Of a stretch of DNA of 64,000 bases, positions 44,643-55,038 are shown piece after piece (within the stretch, counting starts at the first letter, position 1; every line of letters begins with the position of its first letter). Under the pieces are notes generated by a model that saw only the letters and a program-made list of their open reading frames with translations, was not told the origin of the DNA and did not search any database. This DNA is from Mytilus galloprovincialis (lineage: Eukaryota; Mollusca; Bivalvia; Mytilida; Mytilidae), in the NCBI RefSeq assembly GCF_965363235.1, contig NC_134844.1, forward strand, positions 72,285,497 through 72,349,496. The letters run 5' to 3'. The position numbers and the translations under genes were made by a program.

Positions 44643-46489
44643 ATGTCTCTAACAATCATGCTGATTTCTTTGATTGTTGTCTATATGGTTACCGTTGCAG
44701 ACGCGACGACCTCGTGCCAAACAGCATACGGCAAGTTGGTAAAGTCTACAAAGTAACATTACAACACATAAAACTAATATTGTCTAACCTTTTCAGAAGG
44801 TATGTGGTGCTTTTAAATAATTCGCAGTATCATAAAATTCACGTTGTTTTTGCTTTTGTATTTTTGTGATTTTATGGTTATTATCTTATGACTTATATTA
44901 TATCAATAGTATACACATTATAATAAGTGTATCAATTTTGATAATCCGTGCGTATCTAAAGAAATGTAATCCCTGAAAGAAACTCATTAATCGACTTTAG
45001 GTAATCCATAGTGTTAAGGCGAAATAAAAAGTCACATCAAGATAATTGAACGGGAGTGTGCCTTCAAATTTGTATTACACGATAATGGCAGTGATAGAAA
45101 CCAGAACATTTTAAAAATATACAATTCAACATTGTTGTTACCTTGTCTACCGACAAATCGCGAAACTCAAATAATTATTTCAATAGACACTCCAACACAA
45201 TCAATTTTGTTGGTGATCCCTATGCATCTGTTACTCTACTGTGCTCTATTTTATAACACTTTCAAGGCATTGTGACGTCCAACACATTGGTCATTTAATT
45301 ATAATTGTGACCGAATCGTGGGTTATCATAATGTTTAAACCTACTTTGACCCAAACTAATAAACTGTTCCACCGTTTGCAGATGCAAACAGCTTCTGTCA
45401 CAATTAAAAAAGCACACTTTAACAAATTGTCAAATAATTTGATAATCTAAAATTCAAGATATTGATATTGTACAATGTATTTCCATGTATGCTTGCTGGG
45501 TGAATGGATGGGCGTTCAACGTACAGCGGCCAATTAATATGCATATTCAAGAAGAGAACTTGTTAATGTAATATGAATATCAACCCTGGAAAATACTAGA
45601 CCGACACTCTGAGACGTATTTTTAAAGTGCAAGTTAATAGTCCACAGGAAGACATTTCACCTTACCCGTAAACATTAGTGCTAAGCGAAGAAACTGCAAA
45701 AATCAATTTTAAAGTTTTTAGTTTGATCTCCCGCAGCAAAGATGAACGGACTACCACGGTACAACAGTAAAGCGTTATTCACAGAGATCAATTTATCCGT
45801 CCGCAAATGTACAATCCCTTGAGTAAATGGCAGATGCGAATGAAGAAAAAAAACCAAAGTACTAGTATCTTTTTTTTGCGTTAGTTATCCTATCATAAGA
45901 ATATATTTGGATTATTTTTTATTCGGAAGTCCTGAGCTCAAACGCGATACATATATTGATTATGTTTTCAGTTTTCAATTTGTGTGTTTTAAGACAAAAG
46001 CAAATTGAAAACAATGTTGAAAAAATTTCAGGTCAGTATGATGTCACTGTGAAATACCGTGGTAAAAGAGGGACAGAAATTCCTAAATCGAGAGTAATTG
46101 CATTTTATGCCTTTATGTCAAAATCAATCACAAACCCGAGCATTGGCAGACGATTGATATTTGATGTAGTGAAGACAAACCAGGGAGGTGGATATAACAG
46201 CCATACAGGAGTGTTTACCTGTCCAAAGACCGGGATTTACGTTTTTGTTTGGGTTCTTAGATTGTACTCTGCGCATCATTCGACTGAATTAATGATCAAT
46301 AATTCCGTATATGGATCAATCTATCTTAATAACGTCAATCGCGATAGCAGCGTCAGTAGCACAGTTGTTGCGCATGTATCGGAAGGCGATAGTATTTATG
46401 TTCGTATACACTCTTCGTACAAAGGTTCGGGTTTATTAATCAGTGATAAACACGGCAGACCAGCATTTTCAGGATGGTTACTGAACTAG
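44643..46489 (+). CDS. Secreted C1q-domain protein, copy B (GC-AG intron)
   Basis: Exon 1 is 44643-44730 and exon 2 is 46032-46489, giving 181 residues. The signal peptide starts MSLTIMLISLIVVYMVTVADA, one codon shorter than copy A. The C1q domain (RVIAFYAFMSKSITNPSIG to FSGWLLN) is intact and close to copy A. The donor is GCAAGT (44731) where copies A and D have GTAAGT, so the intron would be of the minor but functional GC-AG class. The next GT, 8 bp later, would break the frame. An open frame reaches upstream of exon 2 to 45956, but the acceptor AAAATTTCAG at 46022-46031 matches the other copies and is preferred. AATAAA at 46503-46508. Secreted recognition protein by family. Confidence 0.87.
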
Positions 46490-46568
46490 ACAGTTTAGTT
46501 TGAATAAACGCATTTCAAAACATTAACACGATTTATTTCTCTAGCTCATATTACAACATTATCTATAA

Positions 46569-46720
46569 ATAAAGGCAACAGTAGTATACCGCTGTTCACA
46601 ACTCATAAATCCATGGACAAAAAACCAAATCGGGGTAACAAAACTAAAACTGAGGGAAACGCATTAAATATAAGAGGAAACAACGACACAACATTAAAAT
46701 GTAACAATGTGTAACACACA
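46569..46720 (+). repeat. Dispersed repeat family D, copy
   Basis: AAAGGCAACAGTAGTATACC, then CAACTCATAAATCCATGGAC and AACTGAGGGAAACGCATTAA. It lies just after C1q gene B. Confidence 0.8.
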
Positions 46721-47087
46721 CAGAAACGGACTAAGCATTAGACAAAATCTTATGAGAATAACAAATATAACATCAAAACTAAATACATGAATTTCGGATA
46801 GATAAGTACCATGACACGTCTTATAGTAATGTGAATTCACACTAAATTCTATCATTATTCAGCAAATATGGCAGCTCTTTAATCCAGAAAAAAAGCCATC
46901 AAAGACACAACATATTTACGTTGCTATTTTATTTTTATTAGCAAGTGGATGGATACCGCTAGCTACAAGCAGACTTAGATTAGATTGTTTTCATCCATTC
47001 GTTTGATGGTTTGAACTTCTGATTTTGCCATTTGATAAGGGTCTCTCGTTTTGAATTTTCCAATATGAGTTGTTTGTGTGATTTTAC
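46721..47087. other. Intergenic, nothing recognised
   Basis: No feature could be supported in this spacer. Confidence 0.45.
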
Positions 47088-47813
47088 TTTTTTGTCGAGC
47101 CTTCGATTTTTGTCGAAAAAGAGAGACACAGAGATCCTACATTCCGTCGGGGGCGTTCACAAATATTCACTCTGTGGTTAATGTTTTTGAAATTTTAATA
47201 ACTTTCTAAAACGATCTTGGACTTCTACAAAACTTGGACAGAAGCTTGTTTATGATCATAAGATAGAATCCAGAAGTAAATTTTGTGAGAAAAAAAATCC
47301 TGTTTTTCCATATTTTACTTATAAATGGACTTAATTTTTCTTCCAGGAAACATTACATTCACTCTGTGGTTAAAGTTTTTATAATTTTAATAACTTTCTT
47401 GGATTGGTATCAAACTTGGATAGAAGCTTGTTTATGATCATAACATAATATCCAGATGTAAATCTAATTAAAAAATGATATTTTTTTCGGTATTTTACTT
47501 ATTAATGAACTTAGTTTTTCTACCAGGAAACATTACATTCACTCTGTGGTTAAAGTTTAAAATTTTAATAACTTTTTAAAATTTTTCTGGTTTATGATCA
47601 AAAGGTAGTATCTAGAAGGAAATTTTGTACCTGCTTTTCCGTATTTTACTTGTAAATGGACTTAGCTTTTCTTCCAGTTAACATTACATGCAGTCTGCAG
47701 TTAAAGTTTTTAAAACATTTATTAGATTCATATTCTTTCCTGGATTTTTACCAAACATGGACAGAAGCTTCTTACAATCAAAATATACTTTTGAGAGGAT
47801 TTTTTCCCCTCAT
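47088..47813 (+). mobile_element. Third hairpin-ended repeat family with internal modules of about 175 bp
   Basis: Begins TTTTTTGTCGAGCCTTCG with a decayed 5' hairpin (TCGATTTTTGTCGA core). Units restart at CATTCACTCTGTGGTTAA (about 47167, 47351 and 47535, and a variant near 47685). The arrangement (T-run, 5' hairpin, tandem modules) mirrors the element at 10967. Non-coding. Confidence 0.55.
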
Positions 47814-48010
47814 TTTTGTTGAGCCTGCGATTAACATCAAAAGTAGGCGGGACACTGGGTTCCGCGGAACCCTTACATTTTTTTTTCATCATAAGCTCAG
47901 TAGTTATTCTCAAGAAACTAAGATTCCAACTCCCACATACAAAAGTAACCCTAAAAGAGGAAATATAAATGTAAAATCTGAGGTTCCTTTCCATCCTATA
48001 GCTCCTCTAG
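47814..48010 (+). mobile_element. Short hairpin-family element ending CCTCTAG
   Basis: Starts TTTTTGTTGAGCCTGCGATT and ends GCTCCTCTAGTTTTT, a layout like that of the larger elements but only about 200 bp. A related right part ending in CCTCTAGTT lies at about 53160-53275 in the paralogous segment. Confidence 0.5.
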
Positions 48011-48226
48011 TTTTTAAGTAACTTTACATACATACTTGGCTTTCATGTTTTTTGTTTGGCCATTACTGTAGTGTGTAAATCAAGATAGCGCTTTAAAGCA
48101 CCAATTATATAGTACGATCTTTCAGATCTTTACCTTACATGTTTCCATAAGAATCAATGTGGTATATTCATAAAGGTATTTTGATTGACAAGATTAACGG
48201 AAACACAGATTGTATTTGGATTATTA

Positions 48227-48318
48227 GTTTAGTTTAGTTTAGTTTAAACATATTTATTTACAGTGACTTATATTAATCCCTTTCCACTTTGCGGGTGCGA
48301 GTGCTGCCTTGTAGCGGC
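48227..48318 (-). mobile_element. 92-bp retroposon tail fragment with ATTATTA duplication
   Basis: On the minus strand it reads from GCCGCTACAAGGCAGCACTC to a tail of (TAAAC)n repeats, the shape of a 5'-truncated LINE or SINE end. ATTATTA is present on both sides (48220-48226 and 48319-48325). The paralogous site 53484-53490 carries one ATTATTA and no insert. Confidence 0.82.
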
Positions 48319-48632
48319 ATTATTAGCCCACACAAGGTAAAATAGTTACGGTGCATGGAGACTTCCAGTTGATAATGGCAAATGTTGAAGACATTTGAGG
48401 ACATTAAGAACGGAGATATCTTCGTTTCTTGTGATATCGTTGAGAAATAAGAACATCACCATTTAATCAATGTTTTTGACAAACACACTAGTAAACACAC
48501 TTATTTGTCAAATTAACATGATTTTTTACCATTGCAATAGTTATACATTAAGACATTCTATTACGTGTTTGTCTGCTTTTTAAAAGGGCAGTTTCAGAGA
48601 GTGTCCGTTCAGTCTACATTTTCTATAGCTAA

Positions 48633-48781
48633 ATAAAGGCAACAGTAGTATACCGCTGTTCGAAACTCATAAATCGATTGAGAGAAAAAAAATCCGGGTT
48701 ACCAACCAAAACTGAGGGAAACACATCAAATATAAGAGGAGAACTACGACACAACAGAAACACAACATTAAACTGTAATAA
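48633..48781 (+). repeat. Dispersed repeat family D, copy with AGCTAA duplication
   Basis: The copy lies between AGCTAA at 48627-48632 and 48782-48787. It is absent from the paralogous segment, where TTCTATAGC runs directly into CAGTGTTTGATG (53799-53820). Confidence 0.72.
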
Positions 48782-49985
48782 AGCTAATAAAAGTGTTTGA
48801 TGATTTCTTTTATTTTTACTTTGGGTAAATCAGTACTCATAATCAAACGTATAAGCATAGATTTATTTTTTAATTTCTTGTTAATTTCAATGTAGGAATT
48901 AGTTTTCCTCGTTTATAAGTATTGGACACAGTTTAGAATAGTACCCCTTACATATTTCTAGGGTTAAATCATTAATACGGAGTTTTATAAAACACCTCTT
49001 ATGAAATAATTTTATTCTGGTATATGAAATAAAATTCTTAATTTTGGACGCCATTTTGATATAATTGAGAGAGCAAAAAAACAATCATTGATCGTATTTA
49101 ATTGACAATTATTAAAGACGTTTTATCGCTAAAAATCTAAATAAAAATAATCATATTAGCGTAAAAAATAGTAAGAAGTAAAGAAAAAGTGCCAAAAAAA
49201 AAAGAAGAAACATTTTGTTAACAATGGATCACCATCTTATAGATCGTGAACAATTGAAGGTCATATGATATAGCTAACATCGACTTCATTTTTATATGGT
49301 GGAGAGTTGTCTTATTGCCAATCACACACATAACTTTTTATATATTATGTAAAAACTATTCTTATTAGAACAAGCAACATGAGAGTCTAGGTGGGGGCCC
49401 TTCATTTTTATATTTTTGAATTTTACCCATTATTCCCTATTCTTTATTCATCACCATTATTCATTATAGTGGAGCACCTCAATATTCTATATGTTTGTCT
49501 TTTCTGTTTTGGCCTTTTCATAAATTACAACCACTTTCACTCTATGAAGGCTTTTATAGGATTATATTAGGGTGTAAGTGTAGTATTTGGAGGAGGGATG
49601 AATTTGAAGGCATTAAACTCTTTTAAAGGTGTTCTTACGTAGCCTCGTAGAAGCAATATTGATGAACCCTATTAAGCATGCCAATATATTTCCTTTAATG
49701 AATTTTGTTTTTTGGTTAATTTTTGTCTTATCATCACTTCGATTTGATAAAGGTGAGTATATAAATTAACGTTTAGCCCCTTTTATTTAGTTAATTGATT
49801 ACATGACAATTTACGTTCAGTGACAAGTATTACTAAAATATTGAGGGGACCACATGTTTATTAAATAGTATTTTACATTAAACTCATCATAGATACCAGG
49901 ATTGAAAGTTCATATTAACGCCAGACTACAAATTGAAAAACTCATCTGTGACGATCGAATAAAAAAATGTTGAAAAGGCACAATT

Positions 49986-50037
49986 CAAATTTCATAGCAT
50001 AAACACGCAAAAGTTTTGAAAATCATAGGTATAAAAG
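49986..50037 (+). promoter_or_regulatory. Core promoter of C1q pseudogene C (shortened)
   Basis: AAACACGCAAAAGTTTTGAA followed by ATCATAGGTATAAAAGTTG. About 10 bp present in copies A, B and D after CAAAAG are missing here. The TATA box is at 50030-50037. Confidence 0.7.
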
Positions 50038-50075
50038 TTGTTTCATTATAGATAACGCTAGTATATTTCAGTCGC

Positions 50076-52262
50076 TATGTCTCTAACAAGCATGCTGATT
50101 TCTTGGATTGTGGTATTTTATAATGGTAACCTTTGCAGACGCGATGAAAATAATAAAACTAATTATGTACAAGTTTAACCTTTGTCAAAAGGTATGTGGT
50201 GCTTCGCAGTATATCATATAATTTATTTAAGGTTTATATTTTGTATTTTTGTATTTTTGTGATTTCATGGTTATTATTAATAGTTTAAAATTCATATATA
50301 GGTTATATTAAACGAATCGTGTTATGCAAATTTTGCCAAGGGAAAGCAATATTATAAATGTATCAATTTTGACTATCACCGCTTATCCAACCCGACAGCA
50401 ACAAATTCATTGATCGGGTTTAAAAATCTTTAATGTTGAGTAGAAAGACAAAATCAAGCCAAGATAAATAAATAAATGGGGTGTGCCTTCAAAATTGTAG
50501 TTTATTAACGACAATCTCAGCAAAAGAAATCAGCATGTAAAAAAAATATATTCAATATTGTTGTTATACCGACAAATCGCGAGGCTCAGCCTAAAATTTA
50601 TTAAAATAGAAACTCCAGGATAATACAATTTGTCGGTGTTTTATCTGTTGCTCTGACTGAGCTCTTTGTAAAGGCTATGTGACGTCTAATCTTATAAAAA
50701 TATATATCTCTGATTTCGTTATGTTCATATGTATATGTACAAGAGCGGGAGTTGATATAGGTCAGAACTTTAATCACATTGTGTGACGTCCAATACGCTG
50801 GTCCTGTATTGATAACTTTAACCGAGAATTATCATAATGTTTGAACACACTTTGCGTCGTAGCTACAATCCCCTTCCCTTTCATGAATGTGACCTACCGA
50901 ATTAAACTATTTACCGGATTTGTAATCACATAAGCAACACGACGGGTGCCACATGTGGAGCAGGATCTGCTTACCCTTCCGGAGCACCTGAGATCACCCC
51001 TAGTTTTTGGTGGGGTTCGTGTTGTTTATTCTTTAGTTTTCTATGTTGTGTCATGTGTACTATTGTTTTTCTGTTTGTCTTTTTTCATTTTTAGCCATGG
51101 CGTTGTCAGTTTGTTTTCGATTTATGAGTTTAACTGTCCCTTTGGTATCTTTCGTCCCTCTTTGATAAGTTTGAGTGACCCAAACTAATAACATTGTCCT
51201 CCGTTTGCAGCTGAGATAAAAAAAAAATGTTTTACAAAAAACACAGAGTCAAATACAACTAAATAGATCAATAATCGGATTTTCATCATATTGATATTAT
51301 TCAAAGTCAGCTGATCGACACAAAATATCGAATCATGTTTGAAACTCGTTCAATGCGATGCAATAACTTGAAACAATCTTCATATTGTGACTCGCAGCTG
51401 ATATTTAACGGTATCAATATGCAGAAATCCTGACAATCGGTACTTGCTTAAACAATATAATGGAAACATAGTTCTCTGATTTCGCTATACTTCATACGAA
51501 CTCGTAGATTGTTGCTTAAACGGACAATATAATATAACCTAACCTGTATTCATCCAAATTAAGTTGATCGCTTCAAACTTCGATAGTACAATCACTTGAG
51601 TAAATGACAGTAATGTTTGAAAAAAATAGTATCAGTTTCTACCTAGTTAGCTTACTTTAACTATTTGCATTTCATATTGAGACAATATACAAAAATGTAC
51701 TTCAGTGGCGAACGTGATGCATACATAAAGTTAAACAATACCACGTCTGCAGTTTTCAATTGAATTTTTACCAAATCAAACTAAAACAGTTTTGAACAAT
51801 TTCAGGTCAGTATGATGTCACTGTAAATTACCGTGGTAAACTTGGTTCAGAAACTCCTAAATCTACAGTTATAGCATTTTACGCCTTCATGTCAAAAAAG
51901 ATAACAAACCCGGGCATTGGTCGACGACTGGTATTTGATGTCGTACAGACAAACGAGGGGTTGGATATAACAGCCATATAGGTGTTTTTACCTGTCAGAA
52001 GAATGGGATTTACGTTTTTGTTTGGGTTGCAAGACTGGCTCCTGCATATCATTCCTTTGATTTGATGATTAATAATTCTGTATATGGAACCACCCACCTT
52101 TATAACCTTCATACAAATGGCAGTGTCAGTGGTACAGTTGTTGCGCATGTTTCGGAGGGCGATAGCGTCTACGTTCGTATGCATTCTACCTACAAAGGTT
52201 CGGGTGTTGTACATAGTGATACATTCGGTAGAACAACATTTTCTGGATGGTTACTGAACTAG
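50076..52262 (+). pseudogene. C1q-domain pseudogene, copy C
   Basis: Relic of the same two-exon gene. The exon 1 relic begins with ATG at 50076 and reads MSLTSMLISWIVVFY like the other copies. One extra A at about 50122 (TTTTATAATGG versus TTTTATATGG) then shifts the frame, and the end of exon 1 with its donor (CCTCATGCAGAACAGC...GTAAGT in copy D) has been deleted. The exon 2 relic starts at the normal acceptor (about 51806) and keeps most of the C1q domain up to FSGWLLN at 52262, but one base is missing in the GGGAGGTGGATAT region near 51955, giving a second shift. AATAAA remains at 52276-52281. No intact product is expected. Confidence 0.85.
50935..51170 (+). repeat. Dispersed repeat family G, copy
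   Basis: CACATGTGGAGCAGGATCTG, GAGCACCTGAGATCACCCC and TGGTGGGGTTCGTGTTGT. It lies in the intron of pseudogene C. The reverse copy is at 43650-43920. Confidence 0.8.
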
Positions 52263-52289
52263 ACAGTTTGATTTAAATAAATCCAATCT

Positions 52290-53150
52290 CAGAATACTTT
52301 TTGATGTTTATAATGGGCGAGTAATATTTATGCAAATACCATTACCGCTATAATATAGTGCATCATCCTCAGTTATTAAGTAGAAAACATTTGCTAGCTA
52401 AGGTTTTGGATCTATTCTTCTCATCATTATCCGGCTGTATCGAGGAGGGGACCCGGATTGTATCCTTTGTATATTTGACAGTTCAACAGACGTAAAATAT
52501 TCACTTCAGTTTTTTTTTCAAATACAATATCTTTATTAAGCGCTCTTTGTAATGCTCAAGTTATACCCGTTTTAAATGAAAGGTACAATTGTTATTTCTT
52601 TAGGCAATGCCGCATATATCCTTATTTACATCTTTCACTCATAACGTATTCAAACATAATTTATGTTTTATCAATTGCAACACCAGTTATGTTGTTTGTT
52701 TTCAAAATGCAGAGTAGTCCCCTAAATGATGTTCTGGAGGAACCGGTTTCCTTCAAATCTTTATTCTTTTTTAATACTATTTTTCTGTACTTTATCGTTG
52801 TTGTTTTTTATTTTATTTTCTTTGTCGTGTTTACTTCTTGTTCTCTATTCTTGTCTATCTAACTTTTTATTCCCTATTCCTTATATTTTAACACCCCATT
52901 TTTCTCTTTCATTTGTTTCTGTACTTTTTTCCATAAGTTCTTTGTCGTTTATTTTTGTCCATTATTCTATACTATGTAGACAGACTTTATCCTGACCGTC
53001 CTAAATGCGAGTTCGCTCTCCCTGAACCTTAATGATAACTATAACAATCATGTGTTTTAGCTTGGATTACGTGGTTATTATTCAGCAATTATAGCATGCT
53101 TAATAACCTAGAAAAGCACTAGCACTAGGTAGTTGCTGGAACACTGTTAG
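52290..53150 (+). other. Spacer with a T-rich stretch
   Basis: 52740-52980 is strongly pyrimidine-rich on the + strand with TATTCCCTATTCC-like words that also occur near 49430 and 54440. No gene. The 89-codon open frame at 52726-52995 is a product of the base bias. Confidence 0.5.
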
Positions 53151-53159
53151 TATAGAAGG

Positions 53160-55023
53160 TATCATAAGCTCGGCTGTTTTATCAATATAACTAAGGTTTC
53201 AACTCCAACATGAAAAAATGAGCGTAGAGTAAAATTAAATGTAAATAGTTCCCTTTCGGGCACACAAATCCTCTAGTTATCATGTTTGCATACATCTCTG
53301 ACTTTCATGTTTTGGGTTTTACCATTACTTTTGATAGTTAATCTCAAAAGCGCTTTGAATGCACAAAATATTAAGTACGATTTTTTAAGATCGTGAACTT
53401 ACATGTTTCCATAAGAATCAATTGGGTATATTCTAAAAGGTATTTCAATTAACAAGATTTACGAAAATACAGACTGTCCATGGATTATTAGCCCACACAA
53501 GGTAAAATAAATACGGTGCATGAAGACTTCCGGTTAATAATGGGAAATGTTTAAGTCATTTAAAGACATTAAGAACGGAGTTATCTTCGTTCCTTGTGAC
53601 ATCGTTAACAAATCAGAATCAATATCTACATTACCATATTATCAATATTTTTGACAAACTTATACAAAATACTGTCAAAGTAAATATGAATCTTTACCAT
53701 TGCAACAGTTATCAGGTTATATACATGTAATAAACACACAAGCTTCTGTCCACTGTTTAAAAGGACAATTTCAAAGAGTATCCGTTTAGTTCCACATTTT
53801 CTATAGCCAGTGTTTGATGATTTCGTATTTTTTTAATCTTAGGTAAATCAGGTTTATAAACCTGAATTAAATTAATATAACAATCTATAAAGAAGTTTTC
53901 ATTTTTTTTTAAATATTAGACACAGTTTACCCTTACATATTTTTAGGTTTTAATTATTAATACGTAGTTTTATAAAACACCTCTAATGAAATAATTTAAT
54001 CCTGGTATATGAAATAAAATTCTTTATTTTATAAGTCATATGATATAATTGAGCTAGGGAAGGATAAAAAATCATTGATCTTGTTTAATTTACAATAATT
54101 AAAGGTGTTTTATCGCTAAAAATCTAAAAAAAAATAAGTCATACTCTGAGCGTTAAAGATAATAATAAGAAAAAGAAAAAGTGCAAACAAACAAATAAAA
54201 GAATTTTTTTGTTAACAATGAATCACAGTCTTATAGATGTCATATGATATAGCTAACATCAACGTCATTTGGTTTATGGTGGAGAGTTGTCTCATTGGCA
54301 ATCACACCAAAGAGCTTTTATTTTATATTATTTAAAAACTATTCTTATAATAAAAATCAAATTGAGTGTTTTAAATTTTCGCAACATGAGAGTCTGGGTT
54401 GGGGCCCTTCGTTTTTGTATTTTTGAATTTAACCCATTATTCCCTATTCTTTATTTATCCCCATAATATTTATTATAGTTTAGCACCCCAATATTCTTTT
54501 TTTTGGTCTTTTCATTTTTTGTCCATTTCATAAATTACAACAGCTTTCACTCTATGAAGGCTTTTATAGGCTTATATTAGGGTGTCAGTGCAGTATTTGC
54601 AGGAGGGATGAATTTGAAGGTGTCCATAAGTAGCCTATTGGAAGCGATAATGAATCCTACCCATTATGTCCTTACTTTTCATGGTCTTTGGTTAATAGTT
54701 GTGTTATTGGCAATCAAACACCATCACTTTGGTTTTATAGATGTGAATATATTGACTTTTGGACCCTTTAATTCAGTTAATTGATTACACGACAATTTCA
54801 AGTCCAGTGGCAAATACTACAAGGATATTCATGAAATCAATATGTTCATAACATAGTATGCAAATTTCTGCATTTACTAGACCAAGAGAGAAAACATATT
54901 TTTTACTGTTTTTCACAGATTCAAATTTCAAAGCATAAACATGCAAAAGAGAAATTATAGTTTTGAATATCATAGGTATAAAAGCTGTTCCATTGTAGAT
55001 CACGTTAGAATGTTTCAGTCGTT
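53160..55023 (+). repeat. Segmental duplication, unit 2 (upstream of C1q gene D)
   Basis: Collinear with 47880-50075. It represents the empty-site state for the 92-bp retroposon and the family D copy. It ends in the promoter of gene D. Confidence 0.85.
54926..54984 (+). promoter_or_regulatory. Core promoter of C1q gene D
   Basis: AAACATGCAAAAGAGAAATT, then TATCATAGGTATAAAAGCTG. The TATA box is at 54977-54984. The ancestral start position is 47 bp downstream but no longer ATG. Confidence 0.75.
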
Positions 55024-55038
55024 AGGTCTCTAACAAGC

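Larger units (their letters stand above)
47880..50075 (+). repeat. Segmental duplication, unit 1 (upstream of C1q pseudogene C)
   Basis: Collinear with 53160-55023 through many blocks, for example TACATGTTTCCATAAGAATC (48137 and 53400), GCCCACACAAGGTAAAATA (48327 and 53491) and GAAATAAAATTCTT (49026 and 54012). The two units differ by substitutions and by the insertions at 48227-48318 and 48633-48781. Confidence 0.85.

Noticed and set aside
45956-46031. Upstream open extension of C1q copy B exon 2
   Set aside because: The acceptor and following GTCAGTATGATG match the other copies exactly, and a complete signal exon exists at 44643.
43638-51188. Open frames starting MSHVEHD (43638-43889, minus) and MPHVEQD (50946-51188) as a small membrane-protein family
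   Set aside because: Both lie entirely within dispersed repeat family G and diverge after the first 30 residues. A repeat explains them better.
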